Source: Actinobacillus minor NM305 (GTDB lineage: Bacteria > Pseudomonadota > Gammaproteobacteria > Enterobacterales > Pasteurellaceae). From it: a stretch of DNA of 64,000 nucleotides. The position numbers and the translations under genes were made by a program. Positions 25,921 through 35,168 of this stretch are shown piece by piece. The stretch is taken from positions 1 to 64,000 of the forward strand of contig NZ_ACQL01000098.1 of the NCBI RefSeq assembly GCF_000175195.1. The letters are read 5' to 3'. The first letter of the stretch is position 1. Each line of letters begins with the position of its first letter. The notes under the pieces were generated by a model. It made no database searches. It saw nothing but the letters and a program-made list of their open reading frames with translations, and was not told where the DNA came from.

Positions 25921-26289
25921 ATGAAACCTGCAAACAAAGCTGATTTTGCTCGTATTGTTCGAGCCGCTGGTTACTCCATAAAAGGTTTAAAAGCTGCATA
26001 TATTCATGAAGCAGCCTTCCGCCAAGAAATTTGGTGTTCAATTATTCTTATTCCCTTAGCATTTTTGTTAGGTAATGGCGTTATTGAGAAGCTTCTTTTA
26101 GTCGGTAGCTTATTTTTAGTTCTCATAGCAGAATTACTTAATAGCGCAGTTGAATCGGTTGTCGATCGTATTGGCTCTGATTATCACGAGCTTTCAGGTA
26201 GAGCGAAAGATATTGGTTCCGCCGCCGTATTTATGGCTATGGCTATGGTACTCCTTGTCATTACTTGGCTACTCATTTTACTTTTCTAA
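25921..26289 (+). CDS. dgkA: Diacylglycerol kinase
   Basis: The 122-residue inner-membrane kinase has three transmembrane helices and recycles diacylglycerol released during envelope glucan and lipopolysaccharide modification. The catalytic segment AELLNSAVESVVDRIG and the N-terminal amphipathic AAGYSIKGLKAAYIHEAAFRQE are diagnostic. Length is standard. ushA follows 45 bp downstream in the same direction. Confidence 0.97.
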   Translation: MKPANKADFARIVRAAGYSIKGLKAAYIHEAAFRQEIWCSIILIPLAFLLGNGVIEKLLLVGSLFLVLIAELLNSAVESVVDRIGSDYHELSGRAKDIGSAAVFMAMAMVLLVITWLLILLF

Positions 26290-26334
26290 TCTTCTTCTCC
26301 TTGTTATTTTTTTCTTTCAACCAAAAGGTACATT

Positions 26335-27978
26335 ATGAAATTTAGAAAAACACTCCTTGCATTAGCATTAACAGCATCAACCTCTGCAATGGCATATCAA
26401 GCAGATAAGACTTATCACTTTACTGTCTTACACACAAACGATATTCACGGTCATTTCTGGAATAATGACAAAGGTGAATACGGTTTAGCTCCACAAAAAA
26501 CGGTTATTGATCAAATCCGTAAAGACGTAGTAGCTCAAGGTGGCGAAGTAATCGTTTTAAATGCTGGTGATATTAACACGGGTGTGCCAGAATCAGATAT
26601 GCAAAATGCACGTCCTGATATCGAAGGTTTAAATGCGATTGGCTACGATGCTATGACCTTAGGTAACCACGAGTTTGATGTACCATTACAAATTTTAGAT
26701 ATGCAAGAAAAATGGGCAAAATTCCCATTACTTTCAGCTAACGTATATAACAAACGTACAAATAAACCGCTTGTTACACCATACATTACGTTAAATCGCG
26801 GTGATTTAAAATTTGCTATCGTAGGTTTAACCACAGAAGATACGGCAAAATTGGGGAATCCAGATGTAACTGGCAATGTTATTTTTAAGAACCCTATTGA
26901 AACCGCTCAAAATGTCTTAAAAAATCTTAACAAGAAAGAAAAACCAGATGTACGTATTGCCTTAACGCATATGGGATGGTACTTAGATGGTAAACATGGT
27001 ACAAATGCGCCAGGCGATGTTACAATGGCTCGTACACTAAAACCAGCAGCATTTGATATGATTATCGGTGGCCATACTCATGACACTGTTTGTTTTGATG
27101 AAAAAGGGCAATTTATTGAAAAATATAAACCTACAATGGCATGTAAACCTGATTACCAAAACGGCTCTTGGATTATGCAAGCCGGCGAATGGGGTAAATA
27201 TGTTGGTCGTGCCGACTTTGAATTCAAAAACGGTAAAACCACGTTGGTTAAATATGAGTTAATTCCGATTAACTTAAAACAAACTATCAAAAAAGAAGAT
27301 GGTACAAAAGAATACAAACTTTACGCAAATGAAATTAAAGCTGACGAAGCGCTCTACACTCAATTGAAAAAATATCAAGACGAAGGCGATAAAACATTAG
27401 GCATTAAAGTTGGTAATACAGAAGGTTTCTTTGACGGTAAACGTGAATCTGTACGCTTTGTACAAACAAACCTTGGTCGTTTAATTGCACAATCTCAAAT
27501 GGAACGTGTAAAAGCAGATATTGGTATCATGAATGGTGGTGGTATCCGAGCATCTTTACCGGAAGGCGAAGTTACCTATAAAAATATTTTAACGGTTCAA
27601 CCATTTGGTAATATGATTTCAACGTTAGACTTAAAAGGTCAAGAGTTAGTTGATTTCTTAACTACAGTTGCCTTAAAAGAAACAGATACTGGTGGTTACC
27701 CTCAATTTGCGAATATCTCAATGGTTGTAGATCGTGCAGCAAAAACAATTTCTGATGTAAAAATTGGTGGTCAGCCATTAGATATGAATAAGGCTTATAA
27801 AATCTCAATTCCTGATTACTTAACAGCAGGTGGAGATGGATATCCAATCATGAAAACTCACCCAACCTATGTAAACACAGGTTTCATTGATGCTGAAATG
27901 CTTAAAAAATTCTTTGAAGAGAAAAAGGTCTTAAAAGCATCAGATTATGATCCGAAAAATGATGTGATTTTCAAATAA
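26335..27978 (+). CDS. ushA: Periplasmic UDP-sugar hydrolase/5'-nucleotidase
   Basis: The 547-residue exported enzyme has a signal peptide (MKFRKTLLALALTASTSAMA). The N-terminal metallophosphatase domain binds two metals (VLHTNDIHGHF, LNAGDINTG, LGNHEFDVP, GGHTHD). The C-terminal 5'-nucleotidase domain has MNGGGIRASLPEG and the substrate-stacking segment. It matches UshA in length and in its paired Cys region (TVCFDEKG, TMACKP). It scavenges nucleotides and UDP-sugars from the periplasm. NAD processing by the related NadN has been described in Haemophilus, but this sequence looks closer to UshA. It ends in a strong terminator. Confidence 0.93.
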   Translation: MKFRKTLLALALTASTSAMAYQADKTYHFTVLHTNDIHGHFWNNDKGEYGLAPQKTVIDQIRKDVVAQGGEVIVLNAGDINTGVPESDMQNARPDIEGLNAIGYDAMTLGNHEFDVPLQILDMQEKWAKFPLLSANVYNKRTNKPLVTPYITLNRGDLKFAIVGLTTEDTAKLGNPDVTGNVIFKNPIETAQNVLKNLNKKEKPDVRIALTHMGWYLDGKHGTNAPGDVTMARTLKPAAFDMIIGGHTHDTVCFDEKGQFIEKYKPTMACKPDYQNGSWIMQAGEWGKYVGRADFEFKNGKTTLVKYELIPINLKQTIKKEDGTKEYKLYANEIKADEALYTQLKKYQDEGDKTLGIKVGNTEGFFDGKRESVRFVQTNLGRLIAQSQMERVKADIGIMNGGGIRASLPEGEVTYKNILTVQPFGNMISTLDLKGQELVDFLTTVALKETDTGGYPQFANISMVVDRAAKTISDVKIGGQPLDMNKAYKISIPDYLTAGGDGYPIMKTHPTYVNTGFIDAEMLKKFFEEKKVLKASDYDPKNDVIFK

Positions 27979-27996
27979 GCAGCCTCATATAAGCAA

Positions 27997-28030
27997 AAAG
28001 AGTTAATTTCAAATCGAAATTAACTCTTTT
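27997..28030. terminator. Terminator between ushA and queF
   Basis: Stem AAAGAGTTAATTTC / GAAATTAACTCTTT with a 5-base loop, flanked by A and T runs. It serves both convergent genes. Confidence 0.9.
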
Positions 28031-28052
28031 CTTTTATTTGTGATATCTGCCT

Positions 28053-28892
28053 TTACTGACGCGCCATTCTTAAGTTCTTCGGTAAAGGCTCAAAATTAGA
28101 ACGGAACGGGTTGATATCCAAACCGCCTCTGCGTGTATAACGAGCATAGACAGTTAATTTTTCTGGTTGAGCAAACTGCACTAAATCAGTAAAAATTCGC
28201 TCAACACACTGTTCGTGGAATTCGTTGTGTTCACGGAACGAAATAAGATAACGTAGCAATTTTTCACGATTTAACTTCTTGCCTACATAATGAATTTGTA
28301 CACTTCCCCAATCCGGCTGTGAGGTAATCAAACAGTTCGATTTTAGTAAATGACTTACTAAGGTTTCATCAACCACTTCACCTTCGGCAATTCCTGTCAA
28401 ATGTTGATTAGAAAATTGATAGCTTTCGATTTTTAAATCTTGTTCATCAATACATTCGCCCTCAAAATCTACGATAGGCTGTTGGGTGTATTCTGATAAT
28501 TTGCGAACTTTTACAGAAACTTGACCGCTTGCACAGAGGCTTAAATCTCTTGCTAACACTTGCTCGACTTGCTCTACTGAGGCAAATTTACTTTGGTTAA
28601 AGCTGTTTAAATAAAGCTTAAAACTTTTCGACTCAATCAAATTTTCACTTTGAAAATCCACCGCAACATCAGCTATCGCTACTTGTGGCAGACCATTGAG
28701 GTTAAGCCAAGAAAGCTCATAGCAAGTCCAAATATCCGCCCCTTGGTTAAATAGCTGAACATCGGTAATACCTAATCCATCACGATTTAATTTGCGAGGT
28801 ACCGGCTGTAATAAACTAGGATCATATTCGCTTTTATATTCGGTTTTCTGCCCAAGTTTTAAAGCAGAAAGTGATTTATCATTATAGTTCAT
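28053..28892 (-). CDS. queF: NADPH-dependent 7-cyano-7-deazaguanine reductase
   Basis: The 279-residue enzyme reduces preQ0 to preQ1 in queuosine synthesis. This is the long, two-domain form of QueF: an N-terminal crippled half and a catalytic C-terminal half with [15 protein letters not shown], the nucleophile Cys in [17 protein letters not shown] and the substrate-binding [13 protein letters not shown]. The final [16 protein letters not shown] is the family's closing motif. It is 8 bp downstream of gmhB in the same orientation. Confidence 0.97.
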   Translation of the reverse strand: MNYNDKSLSALKLGQKTEYKSEYDPSLLQPVPRKLNRDGLGITDVQLFNQGADIWTCYELSWLNLNGLPQVAIADVAVDFQSENLIESKSFKLYLNSFNQSKFASVEQVEQVLARDLSLCASGQVSVKVRKLSEYTQQPIVDFEGECIDEQDLKIESYQFSNQHLTGIAEGEVVDETLVSHLLKSNCLITSQPDWGSVQIHYVGKKLNREKLLRYLISFREHNEFHEQCVERIFTDLVQFAQPEKLTVYARYTRRGGLDINPFRSNFEPLPKNLRMARQ

Positions 28893-28900
28893 GGCTCTCT

Positions 28901-29449
28901 CTATTTAACATATCTCACTAAATCCACTAGGCTGTCTAATACAAGATCCGCTTTTGCCTTTCCTTCTTCGGTAACCGTTTTTCCTGTATGAACGAGTACT
29001 TTGGTTTTCACACCAGCAGCTTCTGCTGCCAATAAATCTTCTAACTTATCGCCAACCATATAAGATTTTGCCGGATCGATATTTAAATCTTTCATCGCTT
29101 GTAAAAACATACCGGCATTTGGCTTACGACAATCGCATACCTCTCGATATTCACCTTTTCCTTCCGGATGATGAGGGCAATAATAAATGCCATCTAATAC
29201 CACACCGTAATCTTCATCAAGCGACCAGTCCATCCATTCCGTTAATTGATGAAATTGCTCTTCAGAAAAATAGCCTCGAGCGATCCCTGATTGGTTTGTT
29301 ACAATTACTAACAAATAGCCCTTATCTTGCAACTGTTTTAACGCTTTTCCCACGCCTTCAATAAACTGGAAATCATCAATTTTATGCACATAGCCGTGAT
29401 CAATATTGATCGTGCCATCACGATCCAAAAAAATCGCTTTATTTGCCAT
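28901..29449 (-). CDS. gmhB: D-glycero-beta-D-manno-heptose 1,7-bisphosphate 7-phosphatase
   Basis: The 182-residue HAD-type phosphatase is in the pathway to ADP-heptose for the lipopolysaccharide inner core. It has the nucleophile motif FLDRDGTIN, the threonine motif [12 protein letters not shown], a zinc-binding loop [18 protein letters not shown] and the metal-binding [12 protein letters not shown]. Its start codon overlaps the stop of bcp by one base (29449), so the two are translationally coupled. gmhA of the same pathway is at 52437. Confidence 0.97.
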   Translation of the reverse strand: MANKAIFLDRDGTINIDHGYVHKIDDFQFIEGVGKALKQLQDKGYLLVIVTNQSGIARGYFSEEQFHQLTEWMDWSLDEDYGVVLDGIYYCPHHPEGKGEYREVCDCRKPNAGMFLQAMKDLNIDPAKSYMVGDKLEDLLAAEAAGVKTKVLVHTGKTVTEEGKAKADLVLDSLVDLVRYVK

Positions 29450-29919
29450 TATTTTAGCCCCTTCACAAAATCTACTACCATTTGATGATGTTCCGATGTT
29501 TTGAATTTATCAAATACCGCTTCAATAACACCCGCTTCGCTAATGAGAAAGCTAATACGATGAATACCATCATAGGTTCTGCCCATAAATTTCTTCTCTC
29601 CCCAAACGCCAAAAGCCTCTGCAACTTGATGTTCAGGATCGGAAAGAAGGGTAAAGTTTAACGCTTTTTTCTCTTCAAATTGGGCTAATTTTTTCGGTAA
29701 ATCAGGGCTAATACCTAATACCACCACATTAAGTTCATCTAGCTCACTTTTACTGTCTCGCAAACCACAAGCCTGTGTTGTGCAGCCTGGTGTTAATGCT
29801 TTAGGATAAAAGTAAACCAACACTTTTTTCCCCGTAAACTGATTTAATGAAACGGAATTTTCATGTTGATCTAATAAGGTAAATTGAGGAGCTGTATCGC
29901 CAACTTTTAATGTATGCAT
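29449..29919 (-). CDS. bcp: Thiol peroxidase Bcp (atypical peroxiredoxin)
   Basis: The 156-residue peroxiredoxin reduces hydroperoxides with thioredoxin. It contains [20 protein letters not shown] with the peroxidatic and resolving cysteines (Cys five residues apart), then [16 protein letters not shown] and the closing segment. Length is usual. It is the first gene of a bcp-gmhB-queF unit. Confidence 0.96.
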   Translation of the reverse strand: MHTLKVGDTAPQFTLLDQHENSVSLNQFTGKKVLVYFYPKALTPGCTTQACGLRDSKSELDELNVVVLGISPDLPKKLAQFEEKKALNFTLLSDPEHQVAEAFGVWGEKKFMGRTYDGIHRISFLISEAGVIEAVFDKFKTSEHHQMVVDFVKGLK

Positions 29920-29941
29920 ATTTATCTCTCAAATAAAAATA

Positions 29942-29969
29942 ACCGCTTGTATATTACTACACAAGCGGT
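29942..29969 (-). terminator. Terminator built from paired uptake signal sequences, after hemW
   Basis: ACCGCTTGT (29942-29950) and ACAAGCGGT (29961-29969) form a hairpin; on the minus strand a T-rich tail (TATTTTTATTTG) follows. Dual-use uptake signals as terminators are well known in this family. Confidence 0.85.
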
Positions 29970-29993
29970 CGTTTTCTTATGTTTTTTTACAAT

Positions 29994-31151
29994 TTAAACC
30001 AAGAAACCCTCTAATAATTCATTAAGAAAGAGTTTGCCATGTTGCGTAATTTGCCAATGTTGTTCCGTTTCTATAATGTAATTTTTCTCAAGTGCTTGAG
30101 TGATTATCGGCTCAATAGATTTAAGTGTAAGCCCTGTAAGTTGTTCAAAATCCGTTTTAGGTGTTGCTTCTAGTAAGCGAAAACGGTTCATAAAGAACTC
30201 AAAAGGACGATCCTCTAAAGCAATTAACTCTTGAGAATAGCGATATTCTCCTTGCATATATCCTTTAGGGTGCTTCGTCTTGCTGAAACGATAAATTTCA
30301 CCGGTCGGATAAGTAATTTTCCCGTGCGCCCCACAGCCAATGGCAAGGTAATCGCCAAATCGCCAATAATTTAAATTATGCTGGCATTGGTAGCCTTTTT
30401 TCGCATAGGCTGATGTTTCATACTGTTCATAACCTGCCGAAGTTAAAAGCTGATGACCTTGCTCAAAAATATCCCACAGCTCATCATCGTCCGGCAAGGT
30501 GGGCTGACGATAATAAAACATCGTATTAGGTTCAATTGTGAGTTGATACCACGAAAGGTGCGGTGGATTTAGCGCTATTGCCTGTTTTAAATCAGAGAGT
30601 GCTTGCGAAACCGATTGATTGGGCAAACCGTGCATCAAATCTAAATTAAAACTCCGTAGTCCCAAACTTGCAGCATTTTTAGCAAATTCGACCGCTTGTA
30701 TTGCTTCTTCTCGATTGTGAATTCGTCCTAATTTCAGTAATTTCTCTGGTTCAAAACTTTGAATACCCATTGAAATACGATTAACACCGCCTTGAACATA
30801 ACCTAAAAAGCGTTCGGCTTCGGCTGTTCCTGGGTTAGCTTCTAACGTGATTTCAATTTGATCTTCAAAAGCAATTCTCTTTTGAATTTCTGCTAATAAG
30901 TATTGAATACCCTCTGCGGAAAAAAGGCTTGGAGTACCACCGCCAATAAAAATAGAATGGATTTTTCTTTCACCAATTGCTGTTTTGTAAGCGGTTAAAT
31001 CTTGCGATAAATCTGCAAGTAAGTGCTGAATATACGCCTTTTCAGGAATAACACCTTTTTGGGCGTGCGAGTTGAAATCACAATAGGGGCATTTTTGAAC
31101 ACACCAAGGAATGTGAATATATAAACTGAGTGGAGGGAGAGCTAAATTCAT
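29994..31151 (-). CDS. hemW: Radical-SAM heme chaperone HemW
   Basis: The 385-residue radical-SAM protein binds heme and delivers it to target proteins. It resembles coproporphyrinogen dehydrogenase but has the three-Cys cluster motif CVQKCPYCDFNSH with an added Cys. Other hallmarks are IFIGGGTPSLFSAEG, LEANPGT, GVNRISMGIQSF and the HemW-like C-terminal domain. It carries an uptake signal at 30691. It lies downstream of the MetE-like gene with a terminator between. Confidence 0.94.
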   Translation of the reverse strand: MNLALPPLSLYIHIPWCVQKCPYCDFNSHAQKGVIPEKAYIQHLLADLSQDLTAYKTAIGERKIHSIFIGGGTPSLFSAEGIQYLLAEIQKRIAFEDQIEITLEANPGTAEAERFLGYVQGGVNRISMGIQSFEPEKLLKLGRIHNREEAIQAVEFAKNAASLGLRSFNLDLMHGLPNQSVSQALSDLKQAIALNPPHLSWYQLTIEPNTMFYYRQPTLPDDDELWDIFEQGHQLLTSAGYEQYETSAYAKKGYQCQHNLNYWRFGDYLAIGCGAHGKITYPTGEIYRFSKTKHPKGYMQGEYRYSQELIALEDRPFEFFMNRFRLLEATPKTDFEQLTGLTLKSIEPIITQALEKNYIIETEQHWQITQHGKLFLNELLEGFLV

Positions 31152-31174
31152 TCCATACCTTTTCTAAAAATGGA

Positions 31175-31197
31175 AAGACGCACAAACTGTGCGTCTT
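31175..31197 (-). terminator. Terminator between the MetE-like gene and hemW
   Basis: Stem AAGACGCACA / TGTGCGTCTT with a 3-base loop, followed on the minus strand by CCATTTTTAG. Confidence 0.75.
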
Positions 31198-31211
31198 AAA
31201 GTAAAGTGAGG

Positions 31212-32357
31212 TTATTTTCCCCAAACTTCTTCAACAATATCACGAATAAATGCCAGTTTCGCCCATTGTTGTTCTTCCGTCAAGATATTCCCTTCTTCCG
31301 TTGAGGCAAAACCACATTGAGGACTTAAACAAAGCTGGTTAATATCCACATATTGAGCAGCTTCTTTAATGCGCTCAATGATTTCATTGCGATCTTCTAA
31401 TTCACCGCTTTTCGAGGTAATTAACCCTAAGACAACTTGCTGATCTTTGATAAAACGAAGTGGTTTAAAGTCGCCCGAACGATCCGTATCGTATTCTAAG
31501 AAAAAGCCATCTACTCGGCATTGCCCAAATAAAATTTCAGCAACCGGTTCATAACCCCCTGATGAAAACCAAGTCGAACGGAAATTTCCACGACAAATAT
31601 GCATTGTAATCGCTAAATCTGCCGGCTTCGCCTCTACGATCTTATTGACCATATATACATAATCTTTTGCGATCTGATCTAAATCGAAACCTCGTGCTTG
31701 ATAAGCTGTACGTTTATCTTCTGCACAAAATTCGCCCCAACTTGTATCATCTAACTGGAGGTTACGACAACCAAGGGCATAAAATGCTTGCATTGCCTTA
31801 ATATAAGCTTCAGCAATATCATCAAGCAACAACGCATTATTATTTTCATAACGTGGAATAGGTTGATAATCTGTTGCTCGTACATTTGTAATCAAATGTA
31901 ACATTGAAGGCGAAGGGATCGTAAACTTAACCGCTGTATTCCCTGCGATTTTCTGTAGCGAACGATAGTGGTCGATAAAAGGATGGTTTTCTGAAAAGCC
32001 AATTTTATCAACAATTTTCAATGTTTTAGGGCGAACATTATGGTGTTTAAACTGTACAGAGAATTTCTCTGCTTCCACTTCCTCTACGCCATCTAATGTC
32101 GCTAAAAAATCCAAATGCCAAAAGGTACGACGAAATTCACCATCGGTTACCGCTTGTAAACCAACCGCTTTTTGTTGTGCGACTAATTTCTCAATTTCCT
32201 GCTCTTCAACTTGAGTAAGATCTTCACAAGATATATCGCCACAACTGCATTGCTGGCGGGCTTGTTTTAAATTTTCCGGACGTAAGAAACTTCCCACGAT
32301 ATCAAAGCGAAAAGGGGCGGTTGTACGTTGTGTTGCTTGAGGAAAAAGTTTAGACAT
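31212..32357 (-). CDS. MetE C-terminal-domain-like (cobalamin-independent methionine synthase family) protein
   Basis: The 381-residue protein matches only the catalytic (C-terminal) barrel of MetE, like the stand-alone YxjG/YxjH proteins. It has FDIVGSFLRPENLK at the start, VTDGEFRRTFWHLDFL, LQLDDTSWGEFC and the zinc-ligand regions TMHICRGNF and QLCLSPQCGFAS. It probably transfers a methyl group to homocysteine or a related thiol. The methyl donor is not established for this group. No MetJ box is apparent in the 320-bp upstream gap. Confidence 0.85.
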   Translation of the reverse strand: MSKLFPQATQRTTAPFRFDIVGSFLRPENLKQARQQCSCGDISCEDLTQVEEQEIEKLVAQQKAVGLQAVTDGEFRRTFWHLDFLATLDGVEEVEAEKFSVQFKHHNVRPKTLKIVDKIGFSENHPFIDHYRSLQKIAGNTAVKFTIPSPSMLHLITNVRATDYQPIPRYENNNALLLDDIAEAYIKAMQAFYALGCRNLQLDDTSWGEFCAEDKRTAYQARGFDLDQIAKDYVYMVNKIVEAKPADLAITMHICRGNFRSTWFSSGGYEPVAEILFGQCRVDGFFLEYDTDRSGDFKPLRFIKDQQVVLGLITSKSGELEDRNEIIERIKEAAQYVDINQLCLSPQCGFASTEEGNILTEEQQWAKLAFIRDIVEEVWGK

Positions 32358-32508
32358 AATGTATTCCTTTTATCTTATTAAATCCTTTTCATTCTAACAA
32401 AGCAATTTATTAAATTAAATAATACTTAAACAAAATAAAGTTGAATTTTATTCATGTTTAATTATCATTAAACTCATAATCAGGCTATATACTAACCTAC
32501 CTATTTAT

Positions 32509-32536
32509 AATTAAGTTACATTTTTTTAACTTAATT
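32509..32536. promoter_or_regulatory. Inverted repeat upstream of lctP
   Basis: AATTAAGTTA (32509-32518) and TAACTTAATT (32527-32536), 8-bp spacer. Possible operator for a lactate-responsive regulator (inference only). The T-rich spacer makes a simple hairpin equally possible. Confidence 0.4.
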
Positions 32537-32559
32537 TTTAAACAATCTACCTATTTTTT

Positions 32560-32575
32560 CGTGATCTATATCACA
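32560..32575 (+). promoter_or_regulatory. CRP-like binding site upstream of lctP
   Basis: CGTGATCTATATCACA matches TGTGA-N6-TCACA with one mismatch, about 105-120 bp before the lctP start. Catabolite control of lactate use is expected. Confidence 0.65.
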
Positions 32576-32678
32576 ATTCTTTAACATTGCGCTTTCTTTC
32601 TTTAATAACTTGTTTACAATTTGCGATGATTAGCTCCCGCTATCAAAGAAGTAATTTTAATTTTTAATGGTGAACCCT

Positions 32679-34277
32679 ATGGCTCTCTTTCTTAGTATCT
32701 TTCCCATTGTTTTACTCATTTATTTAATGGTAAAACGCAACGCGCTACCATCTTATGTTGCTCTTCCTTGGATTGCAGCAGTGGTATTGATTATTCATTT
32801 ATTATTCTTTGCAACAGACATTACTGTGATTAGTGCCAAAATCGCTTCTGCAGTCGTAGATGTATTAACGCCAATTACAGTTATCTTTGGTGCAATTTTA
32901 TTTAACCGTTTCTCAGAAACCTCTGGTGTAACAAATACGCTACGTAAATGGCTAGGTACAATCAACCCAAATCCGGTTGCTCAATTAATGATTATCGGTT
33001 GGGCATTTGCCTTTATGATTGAAGGTGCGAGTGGCTTTGGTACGCCAGCGGCAATTGCTGCGCCAATTCTTGTTGGTTTAGGCTTTAATCCTATTAAAGT
33101 TGCAGTATTAGCCTTAATCATGAACTCAGTACCGGTTTCTTTCGGTGCCGTAGGTACACCAACTTGGTTCGGTTTTGGCCCGCTAAATTTAGGCGAAGAT
33201 AAAATCCTTGAAATCGGCTCAATGACAGCAACCATTCACGCATTTGCGGCATTGGTTATTCCGGTAATCGCATTAAGTTTTGTGGTAACATGGAAAGAAA
33301 TTCGTCAAAACATTGTGTTTATTTACCTAAGTATTTTTGCTTGTGTGGTGCCTTATTTCTTCCTTGCTCAAGTGAACTATGAATTCCCATCATTAGTCGG
33401 TGGTGCAATTGGTATGTTTATCTCTATTTTCTTGGCGAATAAAGGCGTTGGTTTGGCAAAAGTAGAAAACACTTTAGACAACTCTTCTGTTACAACTAAA
33501 GAAGTGGCGAAAGCATTATTACCAACCGGTTTACTCATTGCATTCTTAATTGTTACGCGTGTGCAACAGTTACCATTTAAAGCGATGATGAACAACGCAA
33601 CAACTTGGGTATCAATGCAATTAGGCTCATTAGGTCAATTTGAAATCAGTGAAGGTTTAATCTTTAGCTTAAAAAACATTTTTGGCACAGGTATGAATGC
33701 GGGTTATAAATTGCTTTATGTACCAGCGTTAATTCCATTTGTTGTTACCGTTTTAATCGCTATTCCACTATTCTCTGTATCAGCAAGCAATGTAAAAGAT
33801 ATTTTTACCACAAGCTTCAAACAAATCCGCAACCCATTTATCGCCCTTATCGGTGCGTTAATCATGGTAAACTTAATGCTAGTGGGGGGCGATGGTTCAA
33901 TGGTTAAAATCATTGGTAAGAGCTTTGCAGAAGCAACTGGCGAATATTGGACAATCTTTGCTTCTTATTTAGGTGCAGTAGGGGCGTTCTTCTCTGGTTC
34001 TAACACGGTATCTAACTTAACCTTTGGTAGTGTTCAATTATCTACCGCAGAACTTACCGGTATTTCAGCTACGCTTGTCTTAGCATTGCAATCTGTAGGT
34101 GGCGCAATGGGTAATATGGTGTGTATCAACAATATCGTGGCGGTGAACTCTGTATTGAATATTCAAAACCAAGAAGGTGCGATTATTAAGAAAACCGTTC
34201 TTCCAATGTTTATTTATGGTGTGATTGCGGCGATTGTTGCATTAACTATCATACCGATGTTCTTTAACCTTAATTAA
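32679..34277 (+). CDS. lctP: L-lactate permease
   Basis: The 532-residue inner-membrane permease of the LctP family has twelve or more hydrophobic segments with the family signatures FMIEGASGFGTPAAIAAP and GAFFSGSNTVSNLTFG, and YWTIFASYLGAVGA. It imports lactate for the LldEFG dehydrogenase encoded downstream. ATG 32679 is preferred because GGTGA lies 5 bases upstream; another in-frame ATG occurs at 32667. A terminator separates it from lldE. Confidence 0.95.
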   Translation: MALFLSIFPIVLLIYLMVKRNALPSYVALPWIAAVVLIIHLLFFATDITVISAKIASAVVDVLTPITVIFGAILFNRFSETSGVTNTLRKWLGTINPNPVAQLMIIGWAFAFMIEGASGFGTPAAIAAPILVGLGFNPIKVAVLALIMNSVPVSFGAVGTPTWFGFGPLNLGEDKILEIGSMTATIHAFAALVIPVIALSFVVTWKEIRQNIVFIYLSIFACVVPYFFLAQVNYEFPSLVGGAIGMFISIFLANKGVGLAKVENTLDNSSVTTKEVAKALLPTGLLIAFLIVTRVQQLPFKAMMNNATTWVSMQLGSLGQFEISEGLIFSLKNIFGTGMNAGYKLLYVPALIPFVVTVLIAIPLFSVSASNVKDIFTTSFKQIRNPFIALIGALIMVNLMLVGGDGSMVKIIGKSFAEATGEYWTIFASYLGAVGAFFSGSNTVSNLTFGSVQLSTAELTGISATLVLALQSVGGAMGNMVCINNIVAVNSVLNIQNQEGAIIKKTVLPMFIYGVIAAIVALTIIPMFFNLN

Positions 34278-34350
34278 CAAATAGCTAATTGTATGAGATA
34301 TGTTAAAATCTCTTATACAAGCGGTTAAAATTAAGACTTGTTATGTAAAA

Positions 34351-34371
34351 AGGAAGTATTTTGTACTTCCT
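34351..34371 (+). terminator. Terminator after lctP
   Basis: AGGAAGTA (34351-34358) with TACTTCCT (34364-34371), followed by TTTATAC. An uptake signal sequence (34317-34325) lies just before it. Confidence 0.75.
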
Positions 34372-34423
34372 TTTATACTATGTGATTAAATAAATACGAT
34401 TTATTCTTATTTAGAGTGGGAAT

Positions 34424-35167
34424 ATGCAAATGAATGTAAATTTTTATGTAACCTGTATTGCTGACGTGGTAAAAGCCGGTGTCGCAAAAAACAGTGTTTT
34501 ATTACTTGAAAAACTAGGCTGTAATGTTATTTTCCTTGAAAAACAAGGTTGCTGTGGCCAGCCCGCAATTAACAGTGGCTATACCAAACAAGCACTTGCA
34601 GGAATGAAAAGCCTTGTCGAAACCTTTGAGGTTAATGATTATCCTATCGTTGCGCCAGCAGGTTCTTGTGTGTACGCAATTAAAAATTACCCAGAATACT
34701 TTAACCGTTTTGGAGAAAGTGAATGGGCTAAACGTGCGGAAAAAGTGGCAGCAAGATTTTATGATTTAACCGATTTTATTGTGAATGTGCTTAAAATTAC
34801 TAATGTGGGCGCACGTTTAAACGGTAAAGCAGTTTATCACCCTTCTTGTAGCTTGACCCGTAAATTAGGCGTTGTAAATGAGCCGCTTACACTTCTTCAA
34901 AATGTAAAAGGTTTGGAATTATTACCAATTCACAATCAACAAACCTGTTGTGGCTTCGGGGGAACATTCTCGGTCAAAATGGCAGAAATTTCTGGCGAAA
35001 TGGTTACGGAAAAAGTCGTAAATATTAGCGAAGTGGAACCCGATTATTTAGTAGGTGCTGATGTAAGTTGTTTAATGAACATTGGTGGTCGTTTAAGCCG
35101 TGAAGGCAAAAATGTAAAAGTTATGCATATTGCGGAAGTTTTAATGCAAGAAGAAGGAGAAGCCTAA
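34424..35167 (+). CDS. lldE: L-lactate oxidation complex subunit LldE (LutA-type)
   Basis: The 247-residue Fe-S oxidoreductase has two CCG domains (EKQGCCGQPAINSG and QQTCCGFGGTFS with further cysteines GSCVYA and HPSCSLTR). It is one of three subunits (LldE-LldF-LldG, equivalent to LutABC) of the non-flavin L-lactate dehydrogenase that oxidises lactate to pyruvate at the membrane. GAGTGGGA lies close to ATG 34424. The stop codon lies one base before the lldF start. Confidence 0.95.
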   Translation: MQMNVNFYVTCIADVVKAGVAKNSVLLLEKLGCNVIFLEKQGCCGQPAINSGYTKQALAGMKSLVETFEVNDYPIVAPAGSCVYAIKNYPEYFNRFGESEWAKRAEKVAARFYDLTDFIVNVLKITNVGARLNGKAVYHPSCSLTRKLGVVNEPLTLLQNVKGLELLPIHNQQTCCGFGGTFSVKMAEISGEMVTEKVVNISEVEPDYLVGADVSCLMNIGGRLSREGKNVKVMHIAEVLMQEEGEA

Positions 35168-35168
35168 T

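Larger units (their letters stand above)
32358..32678. other. Divergent intergenic region between the MetE-like gene and lctP
   Basis: AT-rich, no gene. It contains a CRP-like site (32560-32575), an inverted repeat (32509-32536) and the direct repeat CTACCTATTT at about 32497 and 32547, 50 bp apart and bracketing the inverted repeat. Both divergent promoters should lie here. Confidence 0.6.
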
